Assembly (NCBI GenBank): GCA_963792895.1
Contig: CAWBYA010000007.1
Location: 1,276,700-1,340,699, forward strand
DNA: 64,000 nt
Direction: 5' to 3'
DNA from: UBA6912 sp963792895
GTDB taxonomy: Bacteria; Actinomycetota; Acidimicrobiia; Spongiisociales; UBA5794
Part shown: piece after piece, positions 1-8,946 of the stretch
How the letters are laid out: each line of letters opens with the position of its first letter
How positions within the stretch are numbered: the first letter of the stretch is position 1
Made by a program: the position numbers and the translations under genes
The notes under the pieces: model-generated
Database searches by the model: none
The model's input: only the letters and a program-made list of their open reading frames with translations
What the model was told of the DNA's origin: nothing

Positions 1-193
1 CAGGAAGGACGACCCCGATGACGGCATTGGCTGCAACTGCTGCATCGACTGCGTTGCCTCCCGAGGCCATGACGTCGATCGCCACGCGGGTGGCGAGGTG
101 GTGGGTGGTGGCGGCCGCCGCTCCTTTGGCGTCAGTGCGCGCACGCGTCGCGACGGCATCGTCGCGCTCGGGGAAGTCCGGAAGTTGGCGCAT
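1..193 (-). CDS. ggt: Gamma-glutamyltransferase, N-terminal part (cut by window edge)
   Basis: Only the first 64 residues lie in the window; the gene continues beyond base 1. The minus strand from the ATG at 193 reads MRQLPDFPERD, then HHLATRVAID, then GGNAVDAAVAANAV followed by IGVVLP. That block is the N-terminal signature of the gamma-glutamyltranspeptidase (Ntn-hydrolase) family, in which a proenzyme self-cleaves and transfers or hydrolyses gamma-glutamyl groups, typically from glutathione. An AAGGA-like ribosome site lies about ten bases upstream of the ATG. No signal peptide is seen before the family block, so the protein may be cytoplasmic, as in other actinobacterial homologues. The catalytic threonine lies outside the window. 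The divergent neighbour is an HD-GYP gene, and bases 194-435 hold only the intergenic region. Confidence 0.8.
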   Translation of the reverse strand, partial: MRQLPDFPERDDAVATRARTDAKGAAAATTHHLATRVAIDVMASGGNAVDAAVAANAVIGVVLP

Positions 194-435
194 CAGCGAG
201 GGTCCTTGCGTCTGGGGCGGGGACAAGTAGGTTACGGCGTGCGACTCGGCGCGGCGCTGAGTCGGCCCCGGGCGGGGGCTCTCCGAGAGCACGGGCAGGG
301 CGTGGACATGCTCAAACGACGGCGGCGTCGCCGTCCCACGCCCGCCGGTGGCGCACTCTGTGCCGACCGGGAAACGGCTGCCGAGCGCTCGGTTGTCCGT
401 TCACGGTGTGGGGTTGCGTTGTCGCGGGGGTTGCC

Positions 436-1707
436 ATGAACCCGCTCCGAACCCACGTGCCCTCACGGGACGTTCTTCTCGTCTCGGCCGCAGCATCGGC
501 TATCGCTGGTGCCGCCGCGATCCTTCAAAACTGGCCCCGACCGTTGTGGGCGTGGCTGTGGCTCTCGCTCGTGTATCTCGTCATCGAGGCCCAGGCCCCT
601 GGTCGTGTCGGTGCCGGATGGATCGCAGCAATAGCGATGGCGGCTGCGCTGTCCCCGAGAGGGGCGCTGCTTGCGGCTGCGTTCGCCGCCGCAGCGAGCG
701 GGGTGATCGACGTCCGCTCCGGACGGGCGGGTCAAGTCGTCGCCGGGCGCATCGCCGCCCACGTTCCCCCTGTAGCGGCGTTCATCGCCGTGGCAGGCGC
801 CGGCCAGCGGTCTACCTGGATCGTGGTTGTGGGGGCCGGGATCGCAGGTGCCGTTGCGATTGGCATAGGGAGCATCGTCTGCCGCCTGGCTGGGGAGCTG
901 CCCCACAACACCGATGCGCGACCTTCTGCGGCCGAGGCCGTCATGCTCGGGATGGTGGGAGGGCTGCTCGGGCTGGTCGGTCACAGTGTCGGATGGCCGG
1001 CAGCTCCCATCATCGCTGCCGGGCTGCTGATCGCCGCTTCCGCCGAGACGGGACGACGGAGCGCCGATGAGGCTCGTCATGCGACGATTGCGACCCTCAT
1101 GGCGGTGATCGAGTCGAAGGACGTCTACACCAGAGGTCACTCCGAGCGAGTTGCCGCATATTGCGGGTGGATAGGGGCAGAGCTCGGGTTGAAAGCGGGG
1201 GAGCTTCGCCGGCTCCACACCGCTGCGCTGCTCCACGACATCGGCAAGCTGGTGGTGCCCCGCCGGGTGCTGCGCAAGCGCGGCCCCCTCACCGGCGAAG
1301 AGCGGGCCCACATCACTCGCCACGCAACAGTCGTCCCCGAGCTCCTCGAAGGGGTGGATGTCGCCGCCCCGGCACTGCCGCTCATCGCGGATCACCATCT
1401 GCACTTCGGCGGTGGCGGGTACGGGGTCAACAACGCGACCGGCTATGCCTTGCCGGTTGCTGCCCGCATTCTCGCCGTTGCCGATGCGTTCGATGCGATG
1501 ACGACGCACCGCCCCTATCGCAGCGCATTGAGCGTCGACTATGCAGTTGGGGAGCTGCGGAGGTGTGCTGGCACGCAGTTCGACCCGCTCGTGGTGTCCG
1601 CGTTCGGACGGTGTCTGGCCAGGGTCCAACCGCCGACGCCGGCGGGCGGGTTCGTCTCGGAAGAGGCAGCCCGCCGCCAGGCGGAGGGTGCTGCGCTCCA
1701 TGTCTGA
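436..1707 (+). CDS. Membrane HD-GYP-type phosphohydrolase
   Basis: A 423-residue protein with several hydrophobic segments in residues about 10-205 and a C-terminal HD-GYP-like domain in about 210-390. The metal-binding signature is visible: GHSERVA at 234-240, the HD pair at 267-268 inside LLHDIGKL, and later the VADAFDAMTTHRPYR block. HD-GYP enzymes typically hydrolyse cyclic di-GMP. Here the GYP loop is altered: the usual HHExxxGxGYP is HHLHFGGGGYG, so activity or specificity may differ. I prefer ATG 436 over the in-frame GTG at 406 because GGGGG precedes it at good spacing and the residues between look non-conserved. The next gene overlaps its stop by eight bases, so the two are probably translationally coupled. 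Confidence 0.8.
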   Translation: MNPLRTHVPSRDVLLVSAAASAIAGAAAILQNWPRPLWAWLWLSLVYLVIEAQAPGRVGAGWIAAIAMAAALSPRGALLAAAFAAAASGVIDVRSGRAGQVVAGRIAAHVPPVAAFIAVAGAGQRSTWIVVVGAGIAGAVAIGIGSIVCRLAGELPHNTDARPSAAEAVMLGMVGGLLGLVGHSVGWPAAPIIAAGLLIAASAETGRRSADEARHATIATLMAVIESKDVYTRGHSERVAAYCGWIGAELGLKAGELRRLHTAALLHDIGKLVVPRRVLRKRGPLTGEERAHITRHATVVPELLEGVDVAAPALPLIADHHLHFGGGGYGVNNATGYALPVAARILAVADAFDAMTTHRPYRSALSVDYAVGELRRCAGTQFDPLVVSAFGRCLARVQPPTPAGGFVSEEAARRQAEGAALHV

Positions 1708-2383
1708 ACCAACGACATCTCGAGTCGCGCCTCTCGCCGCTGCCCTGGCCCGCGACGACTGGCCGGTTCTCGTCGGGCTGCCGGCGGTCGCCAGCCTCTT
1801 CGTGTTCGCCGTGCCCAGCCTCGGCTGGTGGGCGCTCGGTACCTCCGTTCTCGTCTACGTCGCGGGCTTCATCAGCTTCGAGCGGGCTCGAGCGGCCGAC
1901 GAGACCTATCGGCAGCTCGGTGTCGTTCTGGGTCGCATCCCGGAGTTGAGCGAAGCCGTCCCTTTGGGTCACGCCGACAGGACGGCACAACTGGCGGCCT
2001 CGATGGCCGGGCTTCTCGGCTCCAGGACCGCCGAAGCTGCAGCCATCGAGGAAGCGGCTCGCGTGCATGCGATCGGGCGTGTCGGGCTCGAGGAACCAGC
2101 CCTTCCGAGCGGGTTGCGGGGACGCGTCGTCGGCCGGAGGACCGCTGCCATCATGATGCGGGCCGGCAGTCTCGGACGCACTGCATCGCTCCTCGCACCG
2201 GAGCCACCGATTCGTGCGGCGACTCAGCGCTCGCGCGCGATCGTCGACGTCGCTGCCGCGTACGACGAGGCGGTGTTCGGTGCCGGGCGACGCCCCGACG
2301 AAGCCGTTCGCGCCCTGGCCGATGCGGGGAGAGCCGACGTGGTCGACGCTCTGGCGCAGGCCGTTGCGGCGTCCCGGAGCTGA
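1700..2383 (+). CDS. Degenerate HD-GYP paralogue (membrane-anchored, probably catalytically dead)
   Basis: A 227-residue protein starting at an ATG inside the end of the preceding HD-GYP gene. Residues about 20-60 form two hydrophobic segments. The rest aligns by eye with the upstream HD-GYP domain: LGHADRTAQLAASMAGLLG matches the GHSER helix, and RVHAIGRVGL matches LLHDIGKLVV, but the catalytic HD pair has become HA (H123-A124). The later VADAFD motif has become VAAAYD. Loss of these metal ligands predicts no phosphohydrolase activity. Coupling to an HD-GYP gene with most of its motifs suggests a regulatory partner or heterodimer subunit. The homology is my reading of motif order and spacing; no database search was possible. 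Confidence 0.65.
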   Translation: MSEPTTSRVAPLAAALARDDWPVLVGLPAVASLFVFAVPSLGWWALGTSVLVYVAGFISFERARAADETYRQLGVVLGRIPELSEAVPLGHADRTAQLAASMAGLLGSRTAEAAAIEEAARVHAIGRVGLEEPALPSGLRGRVVGRRTAAIMMRAGSLGRTASLLAPEPPIRAATQRSRAIVDVAAAYDEAVFGAGRRPDEAVRALADAGRADVVDALAQAVAASRS

Positions 2384-2499
2384 TCAACGTTCGACGGCGG
2401 ATCCTGCTTCGCCGTGAACGCCGTGGCGGAACAATCGAGGCCGATGGCGCGTCTGCTCTTCGACGAATACGCCAAGCCCAATGGCGAGAAACACATCAC

Positions 2500-2943
2500 C
2501 TAGTGAGATGACCGAACCGGGAGAGGGATGATGTCCCCGAGGAACGGAAGGTGGCTGGAGCTATCGAGCAGAACGTGGCGGCCGCTCAGCAACGCATCCA
2601 CGCTCCCCCCGGCGATCTCGATGGCCGCGGGCAGCACCGGCATGCCGCGGTTGACGGCGATCACGAGGAAGTTCATGAGGATTCCGATACCGGCGATCCA
2701 CATCCCCGGAGCGTTGCGGTTCATGGCAATCATCATGAGGATCGGCGCGGCCGACGCCAGCAGAAGGGCAACGGCGAGCGTGCGTTGGCCCGACGACAGT
2801 GCGCCGGCCGTCAGTTGGAGACCGAAGCCAACGATCAACAGCCACCATGCTCTTGCCTCGATATCGAGGAGATTGCGGATGCGGCCACCGCGAAGCCGCC
2901 CGACGAGGGCTGAGAACACGAGCGCAACAACGACCCACGACAT
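2500..2943 (-). CDS. DUF5317-like small membrane protein
   Basis: A 147-residue hydrophobic protein with about four membrane segments (about 1-15, 32-50, 57-72, 80-96). It carries NRGMPVLP in the last third and ends in a short tail with LLDSSSHLPFLGD. This matches my memory of the DUF5317 family of actinobacterial and firmicute membrane proteins, which has no known function. It stands alone between two plus-strand genes, converging with the degenerate HD-GYP gene and divergent from the enoyl-CoA hydratase gene. No catalytic motif is visible. The family assignment is moderate; that it is a real membrane protein is likely from its composition and length. Confidence 0.6.
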   Translation of the reverse strand: MSWVVVALVFSALVGRLRGGRIRNLLDIEARAWWLLIVGFGLQLTAGALSSGQRTLAVALLLASAAPILMMIAMNRNAPGMWIAGIGILMNFLVIAVNRGMPVLPAAIEIAGGSVDALLSGRHVLLDSSSHLPFLGDIIPLPVRSSH

Positions 2944-3036
2944 CTGCAGACGTTAGCGATATCGTGCAACTCGACATTTCGCGTTCCAGGCCTGTTCGGC
3001 GGTAGTGTCCGCCGTCCCCAGACCCCAGGAGCCGGC

Positions 3037-3804
3037 ATGTTGCGCTACGAGACGGAGGGGCCCCGCGCCGTACTCACCATCGATGATCCAGAGCGGCGCA
3101 ATCCGATCTCCGCCGACGTGATTCGCGACATGCTCGATGCCGTGCGGCGGTTGGGTGACGATCCCGCTGTGCGGGTGGCGGTCGTCACAGGAGCAGGGGA
3201 CCGTGCGTTCTCGGCAGGCGGAGACCTCGCGGGAGGGTTCTTCGATGCTCCGCTCGAAGGTCACGGCGACCGGGGAGCCTTGGCCGACCTGTTCCGCACC
3301 TTTCGGAGATGCCCGAAGCCAATCGTCGCTCGCGTGAACGGGCACGCCCTGGCCGGCGGTTTCGGGTTGGCGGCAGCGTGCGACATCGTCATTGCCGTTG
3401 ACCGCGCCACGTTCGGCACCCCCGAGGTGAACGTCGGCTTGTGGCCGATGATGATCAGTGCGGTCCTGCAACGCCTCATGCCGGCGCGCGCCGCGCTCGA
3501 CCTGATGCTCACCGGCCGCCGGATCGATGCCGCGGAGGCCCAGCGCCTCGGCGTCGTGTCGCAGGTGGTGCCCGCCGAGGAGCTCGACGCAGCCGTAGAC
3601 GCGACCGTGGCGGCGCTGCTTGCGCTGAGCCCGGCGGTCCTGGCCCTCGGCAAGGCGGCGTTCTACGCGGTCGAAGACATGCCGCTCGATGCGGCACTCG
3701 ACCACCTCCAAACCGGGCTCACTGCGGTCGCCATGACCGAGGATGCACCGGAAGGGATGCGAGCCTTCATCGAGAAGCGAGCGCCGCAATGGAAGGGGAG
3801 GTGA
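3037..3804 (+). CDS. Enoyl-CoA hydratase/isomerase family protein
   Basis: 255 residues, the usual crotonase length. The oxyanion-hole strand appears as FSAGGDLAG near residue 60. The family signature is clear at about 97-130: KPIVARVNGHALAGGFGLA, then ACDIVIAVDRATFGTPEV and NVGLWP. Crotonases act on acyl-CoA thioesters (hydration, isomerisation or decarboxylation) in the cytoplasm; the exact substrate cannot be told. AGGAG lies seven bases before the ATG. The next gene, a small biotinylated protein, starts five bases after the stop with a very strong ribosome site, so the two probably share a transcript, which hints at acyl-CoA carboxylase or fatty-acid-type metabolism. This context is inference. 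Confidence 0.88.
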   Translation: MLRYETEGPRAVLTIDDPERRNPISADVIRDMLDAVRRLGDDPAVRVAVVTGAGDRAFSAGGDLAGGFFDAPLEGHGDRGALADLFRTFRRCPKPIVARVNGHALAGGFGLAAACDIVIAVDRATFGTPEVNVGLWPMMISAVLQRLMPARAALDLMLTGRRIDAAEAQRLGVVSQVVPAEELDAAVDATVAALLALSPAVLALGKAAFYAVEDMPLDAALDHLQTGLTAVAMTEDAPEGMRAFIEKRAPQWKGR

Positions 3805-3808
3805 TGGT

Positions 3809-4018
3809 GTGGACGTGCGCTGCGAGATGCTGGCGACCGTGTGGCGAGTCCTGGTAGCTGTCGGTGACGACGTTGCGGCAGGAGACGAGTTGGTTGTGCT
3901 CGAGTCGATGAAGATGGAGATCCCCGTCGTCGCTCCCGAGGCCGGGTGCGTCGCAGGAGTTCACGTGGCAGAAGGCCAGTCGGTGGCCGAAGGTGATCTC
4001 CTCGCCGAGATCGAGTGA
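3809..4018 (+). CDS. Small biotinylated (biotin/lipoyl attachment) protein, TB7.3-like
   Basis: A 69-residue single-domain protein with the biotin attachment motif ESMKME (modified Lys 35) in the centre of a biotinyl/lipoyl barrel that spans the whole protein. It closely resembles the mycobacterial 7 kDa biotinylated protein TB7.3 in length and layout. Such proteins carry a carboxyl group for an acyl-CoA carboxylase, but no carboxylase subunit is in the window. I chose GTG 3809, giving VDVRCEMLATVW, because the near-perfect GGAGGTGAT Shine-Dalgarno at 3797-3805 sits just before it. Upstream in-frame codons overlap the enoyl-CoA hydratase gene and show no homology. Confidence 0.85.
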   Translation: MDVRCEMLATVWRVLVAVGDDVAAGDELVVLESMKMEIPVVAPEAGCVAGVHVAEGQSVAEGDLLAEIE

Positions 4019-4027
4019 GAACGTCGC

Positions 4028-4675
4028 TCAGTTGCCGAAGAGGGCCGCAGCATCCTCTGCGAGCGACTCTTCGGTGACGGCGCCGAACTGCCGCTTGACG
4101 ACCACGCCGTCTGCCGAGATATAGAAGGTCGCCGGGAGCCCGAGCGGGCGGTACGAGTCGTTGACCTCGTCCTTCTCGTCGAAGCCGATGATGTAGGCGA
4201 CGTTGATCTCCTCGGCGAATTTCTCGGCGGCGACCGGGTCGTCCTGCACGGCGACGCCGACCACCGCTATCTCGGGGTGAGCTGCTGCGAAGGCATCGAT
4301 CGCCGGCATCTCGGCACGGCACGGGAAACACCACGATGCCCATAGGTTGACGACCACGGGTCTGCCGTCGTCAGCCAGGTGGGAAGAGAGCGTGAACGCG
4401 CCTCCATCGGCGGTCCGGACGGAGAAGTCGGGAGCGGCGTCTTCGCTCTGCGGGGTTTCCTCGGCTGAGCCGGCCAAGTCCTGGAGCGTAGGGGCATCGG
4501 CGAGCGCCCCGGGGGCGGTGTCCAGAGTCGTGCCGGAATCCGGTCCCCCCGAGTCGTCGCCGTTCCACAGTACGACTCCTATGCCTGCCGCGAGCGCGAC
4601 CACGGCGACTGCGGCGACAGCGGCGAGCCGGCGATGTCCAGCGATGCGAGAAGGCGTCTCGGGCTCCAGCGACAT
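4028..4675 (-). CDS. TlpA/ResA-like membrane-anchored thioredoxin
   Basis: 215 residues with one N-terminal membrane segment (about 16-38) and an extracytoplasmic thioredoxin fold. The active site is WCFPC (C116 and C119), preceded by PVVVNLWAS and followed by the typical PAIDAF helix and a GLPATFYI cis-proline strand. Family members reduce or oxidise thiols outside the membrane, for example in cytochrome c maturation. The low-complexity acidic/proline stretch at about 40-75 is a linker. The ATG at 4675 is preferred: it is the first start giving a normal signal anchor, and a TAACGT box (plus-strand 4686-4691) lies ten bases upstream, suggesting a leaderless message. It converges with the biotinylated-protein gene. 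Confidence 0.82.
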   Translation of the reverse strand: MSLEPETPSRIAGHRRLAAVAAVAVVALAAGIGVVLWNGDDSGGPDSGTTLDTAPGALADAPTLQDLAGSAEETPQSEDAAPDFSVRTADGGAFTLSSHLADDGRPVVVNLWASWCFPCRAEMPAIDAFAAAHPEIAVVGVAVQDDPVAAEKFAEEINVAYIIGFDEKDEVNDSYRPLGLPATFYISADGVVVKRQFGAVTEESLAEDAAALFGN

Positions 4676-4756
4676 GGTGAATCGGACGTTAGTGGCGCCG
4701 TGGAACAACGCCTGTGGGCGTAACGTTGGCTCGGTCACGAGAGAGATAGAGAGACC

Positions 4757-5368
<612 letters not shown>

Positions 5369-5594
5369 AGCATGCTCGCCAGGCCGGAAGTGTTCCGGGG
5401 GAGGCGGCAACGGACACCAGGAGAGTCATCGTGACCATGCGCCGCTCCAGGGTGCCCGACGGCGCTCCCGCCCGGTCACTGGGCCGGGCCGACGACGGAG
5501 GCACGCTGCGGCGCCCACCTCACATCACGCGGCCACATCCGAGAGAGGGAGTGCCGCTCGGCGTCGGCGCGGTCCCGATGTGTTGGGCCGCCGG

Positions 5595-5831
5595 TCAATC
5601 GTCCCAGTTGGCGACGATCGCAGCGAACTCGCGATCGATGAGGGCCTGTTCGTCGGACCAGCGATCCTCGGCGCCGAACTCAACCATCGCTCCGCGCCAT
5701 CCGACCAGTGCGGTACCCATGACGAGCGTGACGATGGTGACTCCGAAGACGGCGAGGACCTGCATGGCTCGTGGCTTTCGATCGACAACTGGCTTGACCT
5801 GATGATCGTCGGCAGGTCCGCCCACCGCCAT
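5595..5831 (-). CDS. Small single-pass membrane protein, function unknown
   Basis: A 78-residue reading frame with a charged N-terminus, one clear membrane helix (about residues 28-47, VLAVFGVTIVTLVMG) and an acidic soluble tail ending REFAAIVANWDD. I do not recognise a family. The start is uncertain: ATG 5831 has no good ribosome site, and an internal ATG just before the helix (MQVLAV) would give about 53 residues. It is divergent from the large Rossmann protein gene. The coding call rests on the helix-plus-tail architecture and on the lack of any other gene in this interval. Confidence 0.45.
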   Translation of the reverse strand: MAVGGPADDHQVKPVVDRKPRAMQVLAVFGVTIVTLVMGTALVGWRGAMVEFGAEDRWSDEQALIDREFAAIVANWDD

Positions 5832-5961
5832 AAGACCGCGGACCCAAAAAGCCGGGTTCGAGCTGCCGTCCGGCCCCTGCGAGTCGGGGCACACGGCCGT
5901 GGTTGCTCGAACTCTCGGGCCATACCGTGACAGCGGTACACGACCAGAGCAAGGAGCCCCA

Positions 5962-7632
5962 ATGGCCGACCGTACTTTCCTCGTACTTGGCGGCGCCGGT
6001 CTGGTCGGCATGCAGGTGGCCCGCCGCCTCGCCGGCGACGTCCGCCCCGAGCGCATCGTCCTCGCCTCCTTGGGCGAGCCGGACGTCACGCAGGCAGTGC
6101 GCCGGCTTCGCAGCGAGTATCCCGACGTGGACGTCGTCGGTGAGTGGGGTGACGTGTTCCTGAGGGAGTCGTACAGCCGGACCAGCCGTTCCGAGCTCCT
6201 CGTCGATGCGGAGTCGCGGGAGGGGATCTTCGCCGATCTCCTCGGGCCCGTGGACGATGCGTACGAGCGCTCCCGGCTTGCCGGGCTCATCACGAGCCAT
6301 CGGCCCGACGTCGTTATCGACGCCATCAACACGGCGACGGCGATCAGCTATCAGGACGTCTATACGTCGTCGATCATCGCAAAGGAGACCATCGAAGAGG
6401 GGGTGTCGGAAAAGCAAGCCAACAAGATCGAGGGCGTCGTCGAGTCGTTGATCCTCTCCCAGTCTGTGCCACAACTGATCCGGCATGTCACGATCCTCGA
6501 TAGGGCGTTGCGCGAGGCGGGCACCCGGCTCTACCTCAAGATCGGCACGACCGGCACGGGCGGGCTCGGGCTGAACATCCCCTACACGCACAGTGAAGAC
6601 CGCCCGTCCGTCAAGCTCATGACAAAGACCGCGGTCGGCTTCGCACATTCCGGTCTGCTGTTCCTGATGGCGCGGACCGCCGGCAGCCCGATCGTGAAGG
6701 AGATCAAGCCCGCGGCGCTGATCGGCTACGCCCGCATCGCGCACGCTCCCATCGTCGAGCGGGGTGACGCGGTGCGGCGCTTCCGGTCACGGGAGATCCC
6801 GCTGGGTGATCGCGTTGAGCTGTCGATGGACGAGGCTTCCTTCGATCTGCTCGGCGATGTCGTGCTGCCCGTGATCGAGACCGGCGAGAACGGCATGTTC
6901 ACGAAGGGCGAGTTCGAAGCGATCACATCGATCGGCCAGATGGAGTTCGTCACGCCCGAGGAGATTGCTGAGTTGGTGGTGTCGGAGATACGCGGTGGCA
7001 ACACGGGCAAGGACGTCATCGCAGCGGTCGACGGCGCCGTTCTCGGCCCTTCGTACCGCGGCGGCGTGCTGCGCAGCCAGGCACTCGACGTCTTGGCCCG
7101 TCTCGAGAGCGAGACCGGCACCCACTCGGTCGCCCTGGGCCAGCTCGGGCCGCCCGAGCTCTCGAAGTTGCTGTGGGAGGCGGAGCTCTTGCGGGTCGAG
7201 TACGGCACGCTCGAGGCTGTGGCCGGCGCCGTCGCCGAGGACGTCTCCACGCGCCTCGCCGCACGGCTGGTGGCAATGCCCGACCTTCGAGACACGGTGA
7301 CGTCGCTCGGGCTCGGCATCCTGATGCCGGACGGGCAACGGCTGCTGCGGGGGCCCTTCTTGCGCATCCCGGAGGTCCCCGGCAAGCGGACTGTTGCGAT
7401 GACGGTGGCGGATCGGGACCGCTGGGCCGACAAGGGCTGGGTCGATCTACGGCCTGCCAATGTCGAGAGATGGCAGCGGCGTTTCGAGGCGATGCACGCT
7501 GCAGGAGCGCACCACCCGGAAGCAGGGTCCGACTCGGTGCGTCTCGACACGTACCCTTTTACCGGCATCGAAATCGGCGTCGTCGTTGCCTGGGTGTTCG
7601 CCAATGAACTCGGTGGCTTCCGAATCAAGTAG
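5962..7632 (+). CDS. Large NAD(P)-binding Rossmann-fold protein, function unknown
   Basis: 556 residues. The N-terminus has the nucleotide-binding loop FLVLGGAGLVGMQVARRLAG, followed by VVIDAINTATAISYQDVY, typical of epimerase/dehydratase or saccharopine-dehydrogenase-like folds. The later half has no motif I know, although MQVARRLAG-type strands and IGTTGTGGLGLNIPYTHSED suggest a substrate pocket. ATG 5962 is supported by AAGGAG at 5951-5956. The annotated stop is TAG at 7630-7632, but the same frame continues for 31 protein-like codons to a TGA at 7726-7728, so the real C-terminus may be longer (see findings). It is clearly an enzyme-like protein, but I cannot name the reaction. Confidence 0.7.
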   Translation: MADRTFLVLGGAGLVGMQVARRLAGDVRPERIVLASLGEPDVTQAVRRLRSEYPDVDVVGEWGDVFLRESYSRTSRSELLVDAESREGIFADLLGPVDDAYERSRLAGLITSHRPDVVIDAINTATAISYQDVYTSSIIAKETIEEGVSEKQANKIEGVVESLILSQSVPQLIRHVTILDRALREAGTRLYLKIGTTGTGGLGLNIPYTHSEDRPSVKLMTKTAVGFAHSGLLFLMARTAGSPIVKEIKPAALIGYARIAHAPIVERGDAVRRFRSREIPLGDRVELSMDEASFDLLGDVVLPVIETGENGMFTKGEFEAITSIGQMEFVTPEEIAELVVSEIRGGNTGKDVIAAVDGAVLGPSYRGGVLRSQALDVLARLESETGTHSVALGQLGPPELSKLLWEAELLRVEYGTLEAVAGAVAEDVSTRLAARLVAMPDLRDTVTSLGLGILMPDGQRLLRGPFLRIPEVPGKRTVAMTVADRDRWADKGWVDLRPANVERWQRRFEAMHAAGAHHPEAGSDSVRLDTYPFTGIEIGVVVAWVFANELGGFRIK

Positions 7633-7812
7633 CCGAGCACCCCCAGGCTTCGCGTCATTGGGTACCTGCTCCCGAGCCAGGAGCCGGCCCTCACTGATGC
7701 GATCATGGCTGCCTTCGACGTCGAGTGACCGCAGGCGAGCGACGGCGCGCCCCAACCGGTTCCCACCCTGGCGTCAGGTTCCACCTCAGATACCCTGCGT
7801 AGGCTGGCGCGT

Positions 7813-8352
7813 GTGGTCGCTCGCAAACTCGTCGTGGTCGTGTCCCGGGATCCGGCAAGCGGCACGTGGACCGTTGCCCGGCAGGTCGACCCACTCCTGG
7901 GAGTCCCGATCGTCGACAAAGACGAGCTTCTCGAGGCATCGTTCCCTTCCAACGCAACGTTGTCGCCCGCCGATCGGCAACGACTGAGCCGGAAGGCAGA
8001 CGTGGCTCTCCAACGCATTGTTGAGGCCTCCCTCGCGCTGTGGTGGCGTCGTTCTGGAGACGGCCGGAGCTGCCGGCGACGTCGGGCACGCACACGGACT
8101 GGCTGCAGGCGCTGGCTCCGGTCATCGAGGTGCACTGCGTCTGCGAACCGCAGCGTTGCGGCAGACCGATTCGTCCGGCGGACACGGCACCCAGCGCACG
8201 GCGACGCACGCAAGGATCGGGCCGACATGCTCGTCCAGTTTCGCGCCATGGATGCGCTCGGTCCGCTCGGCATCGGCCAACTCGGTTCCGTCCGCACCGA
8301 TACGCCGGTCGATGCCGCCGCCGTCGCTCGCCTCGTCGAGACGGTGCTGTGA
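7813..8352 (+). pseudogene. P-loop kinase-like (AAA_33 type) gene, frame-disrupted
   Basis: The reading starts at GTG 7813 with VVVVSRDPASG, PLLGVPIVDKDELLEA and KADVALQRIVEASLAL. It must shift one frame near 8040 (missing base) to read VASFWRRPELP and APVIEVHCVCEP, then back near 8150 (extra base) to read VAADRFVRR, HPAHGDARK and the end DTPVDAAAVARLVETVL. Together this is the plan of small P-loop kinases that phosphorylate nucleosides, antibiotics or sugars. The Walker A lysine region reads GTWT where GKST is expected, two base changes that would abolish ATP binding. A TAGGCT box (7800-7805) seven bases before the GTG suggests a leaderless promoter. It is either a decaying gene or sequence error, as elsewhere in this window. 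Confidence 0.6.
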
Positions 8353-8493
8353 TTCGAAGCGGTCTCGTGATCGGGGGCCGTGGGGGCCCCGGCGTCAGGG
8401 ATGGGCTCGCCCTGAGGCTCGCCGGTCTGCTGAGCCCTTGGGCCGGACGATCGTGTCACCCAATCGCGCAACTGGTGACGTCATAGGGATGAG

Positions 8494-8946
8494 ATGACCG
8501 ACGAAGAGCTCTACCGCAAGTACGCCGACGATCTGGTGCGTTTCGCAACCGGCCTCGTCGGGCCGTTCGACGCCCAAGACGTCGTCACGGATGCGTGCCT
8601 GCGGGCGTTCGGGGCGAAAGGGTGGCGGGACGTCGCCAACCATCGCGCCTATCTCTACCGGTCGGTCGTGTACCAAGCTCACTCGCATCACCGCTCCACG
8701 CTGCGGCGCAGGCTGCGGGAGGCGAAGAGCGCACCGCCGGAAGAGGTCCCGGTGACGGAGACGGACCTCGACGTGCTCGCCGCAGTGGACCGGCTCAGCG
8801 TGCAACAGCGCGCCGCCGTGATCCTCACCTACTGGGAGGACCTCGCCCCAGGAGAGGTCGCAGCACGACTCGGCATATCGAGCGGCTCGGTGAAACGCCA
8901 TCTGGCCCGAGCTCGCAGCCGTCTCAGGGAGTATCTCGATGCGTGA
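8494..8946 (+). CDS. ECF-type RNA polymerase sigma factor
   Basis: 150 residues with the two-domain layout of extracytoplasmic-function sigma factors. Region 2 covers about residues 5-70 (YADDLVRFATGLVG, then DAQDVVTDACLRAF and NHRAYLYRSV). Region 4 covers about 95-150 with the helix-turn-helix PGEVAARLGISSGSVKRHLARARSRL. It should direct polymerase to a small set of promoters. The next gene starts eight bases before this stop and encodes a membrane protein with a short cytoplasmic N-terminus, the usual position of a cognate anti-sigma factor. I see no typical autoregulated ECF promoter (GGAAC at -35) upstream. The signal it answers is unknown. Confidence 0.88.
   Translation: MTDEELYRKYADDLVRFATGLVGPFDAQDVVTDACLRAFGAKGWRDVANHRAYLYRSVVYQAHSHHRSTLRRRLREAKSAPPEEVPVTETDLDVLAAVDRLSVQQRAAVILTYWEDLAPGEVAARLGISSGSVKRHLARARSRLREYLDA

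Noticed and set aside
1..456. Plus- and minus-strand frames of 70-113 codons near the left edge
   Set aside because: The gamma-glutamyltransferase N-terminus on the minus strand explains 1-193, and the others show only biased Arg/Gly composition.
5431..5594. Small frame starting at GTG 5431 after AGGAGAG
   Set aside because: Arg/Pro/Gly-rich without structure or homology, and it runs into the antisense of the small membrane protein gene.
6726..8471. Minus-strand frame of 581 codons
   Set aside because: Ser/Arg/Thr-rich shadow of the Rossmann protein gene with no domain.
8476..8483. TGACGTCA palindrome before the sigma factor gene
   Set aside because: A single eight-base palindrome in high-GC DNA; no partner regulator or second copy was found.
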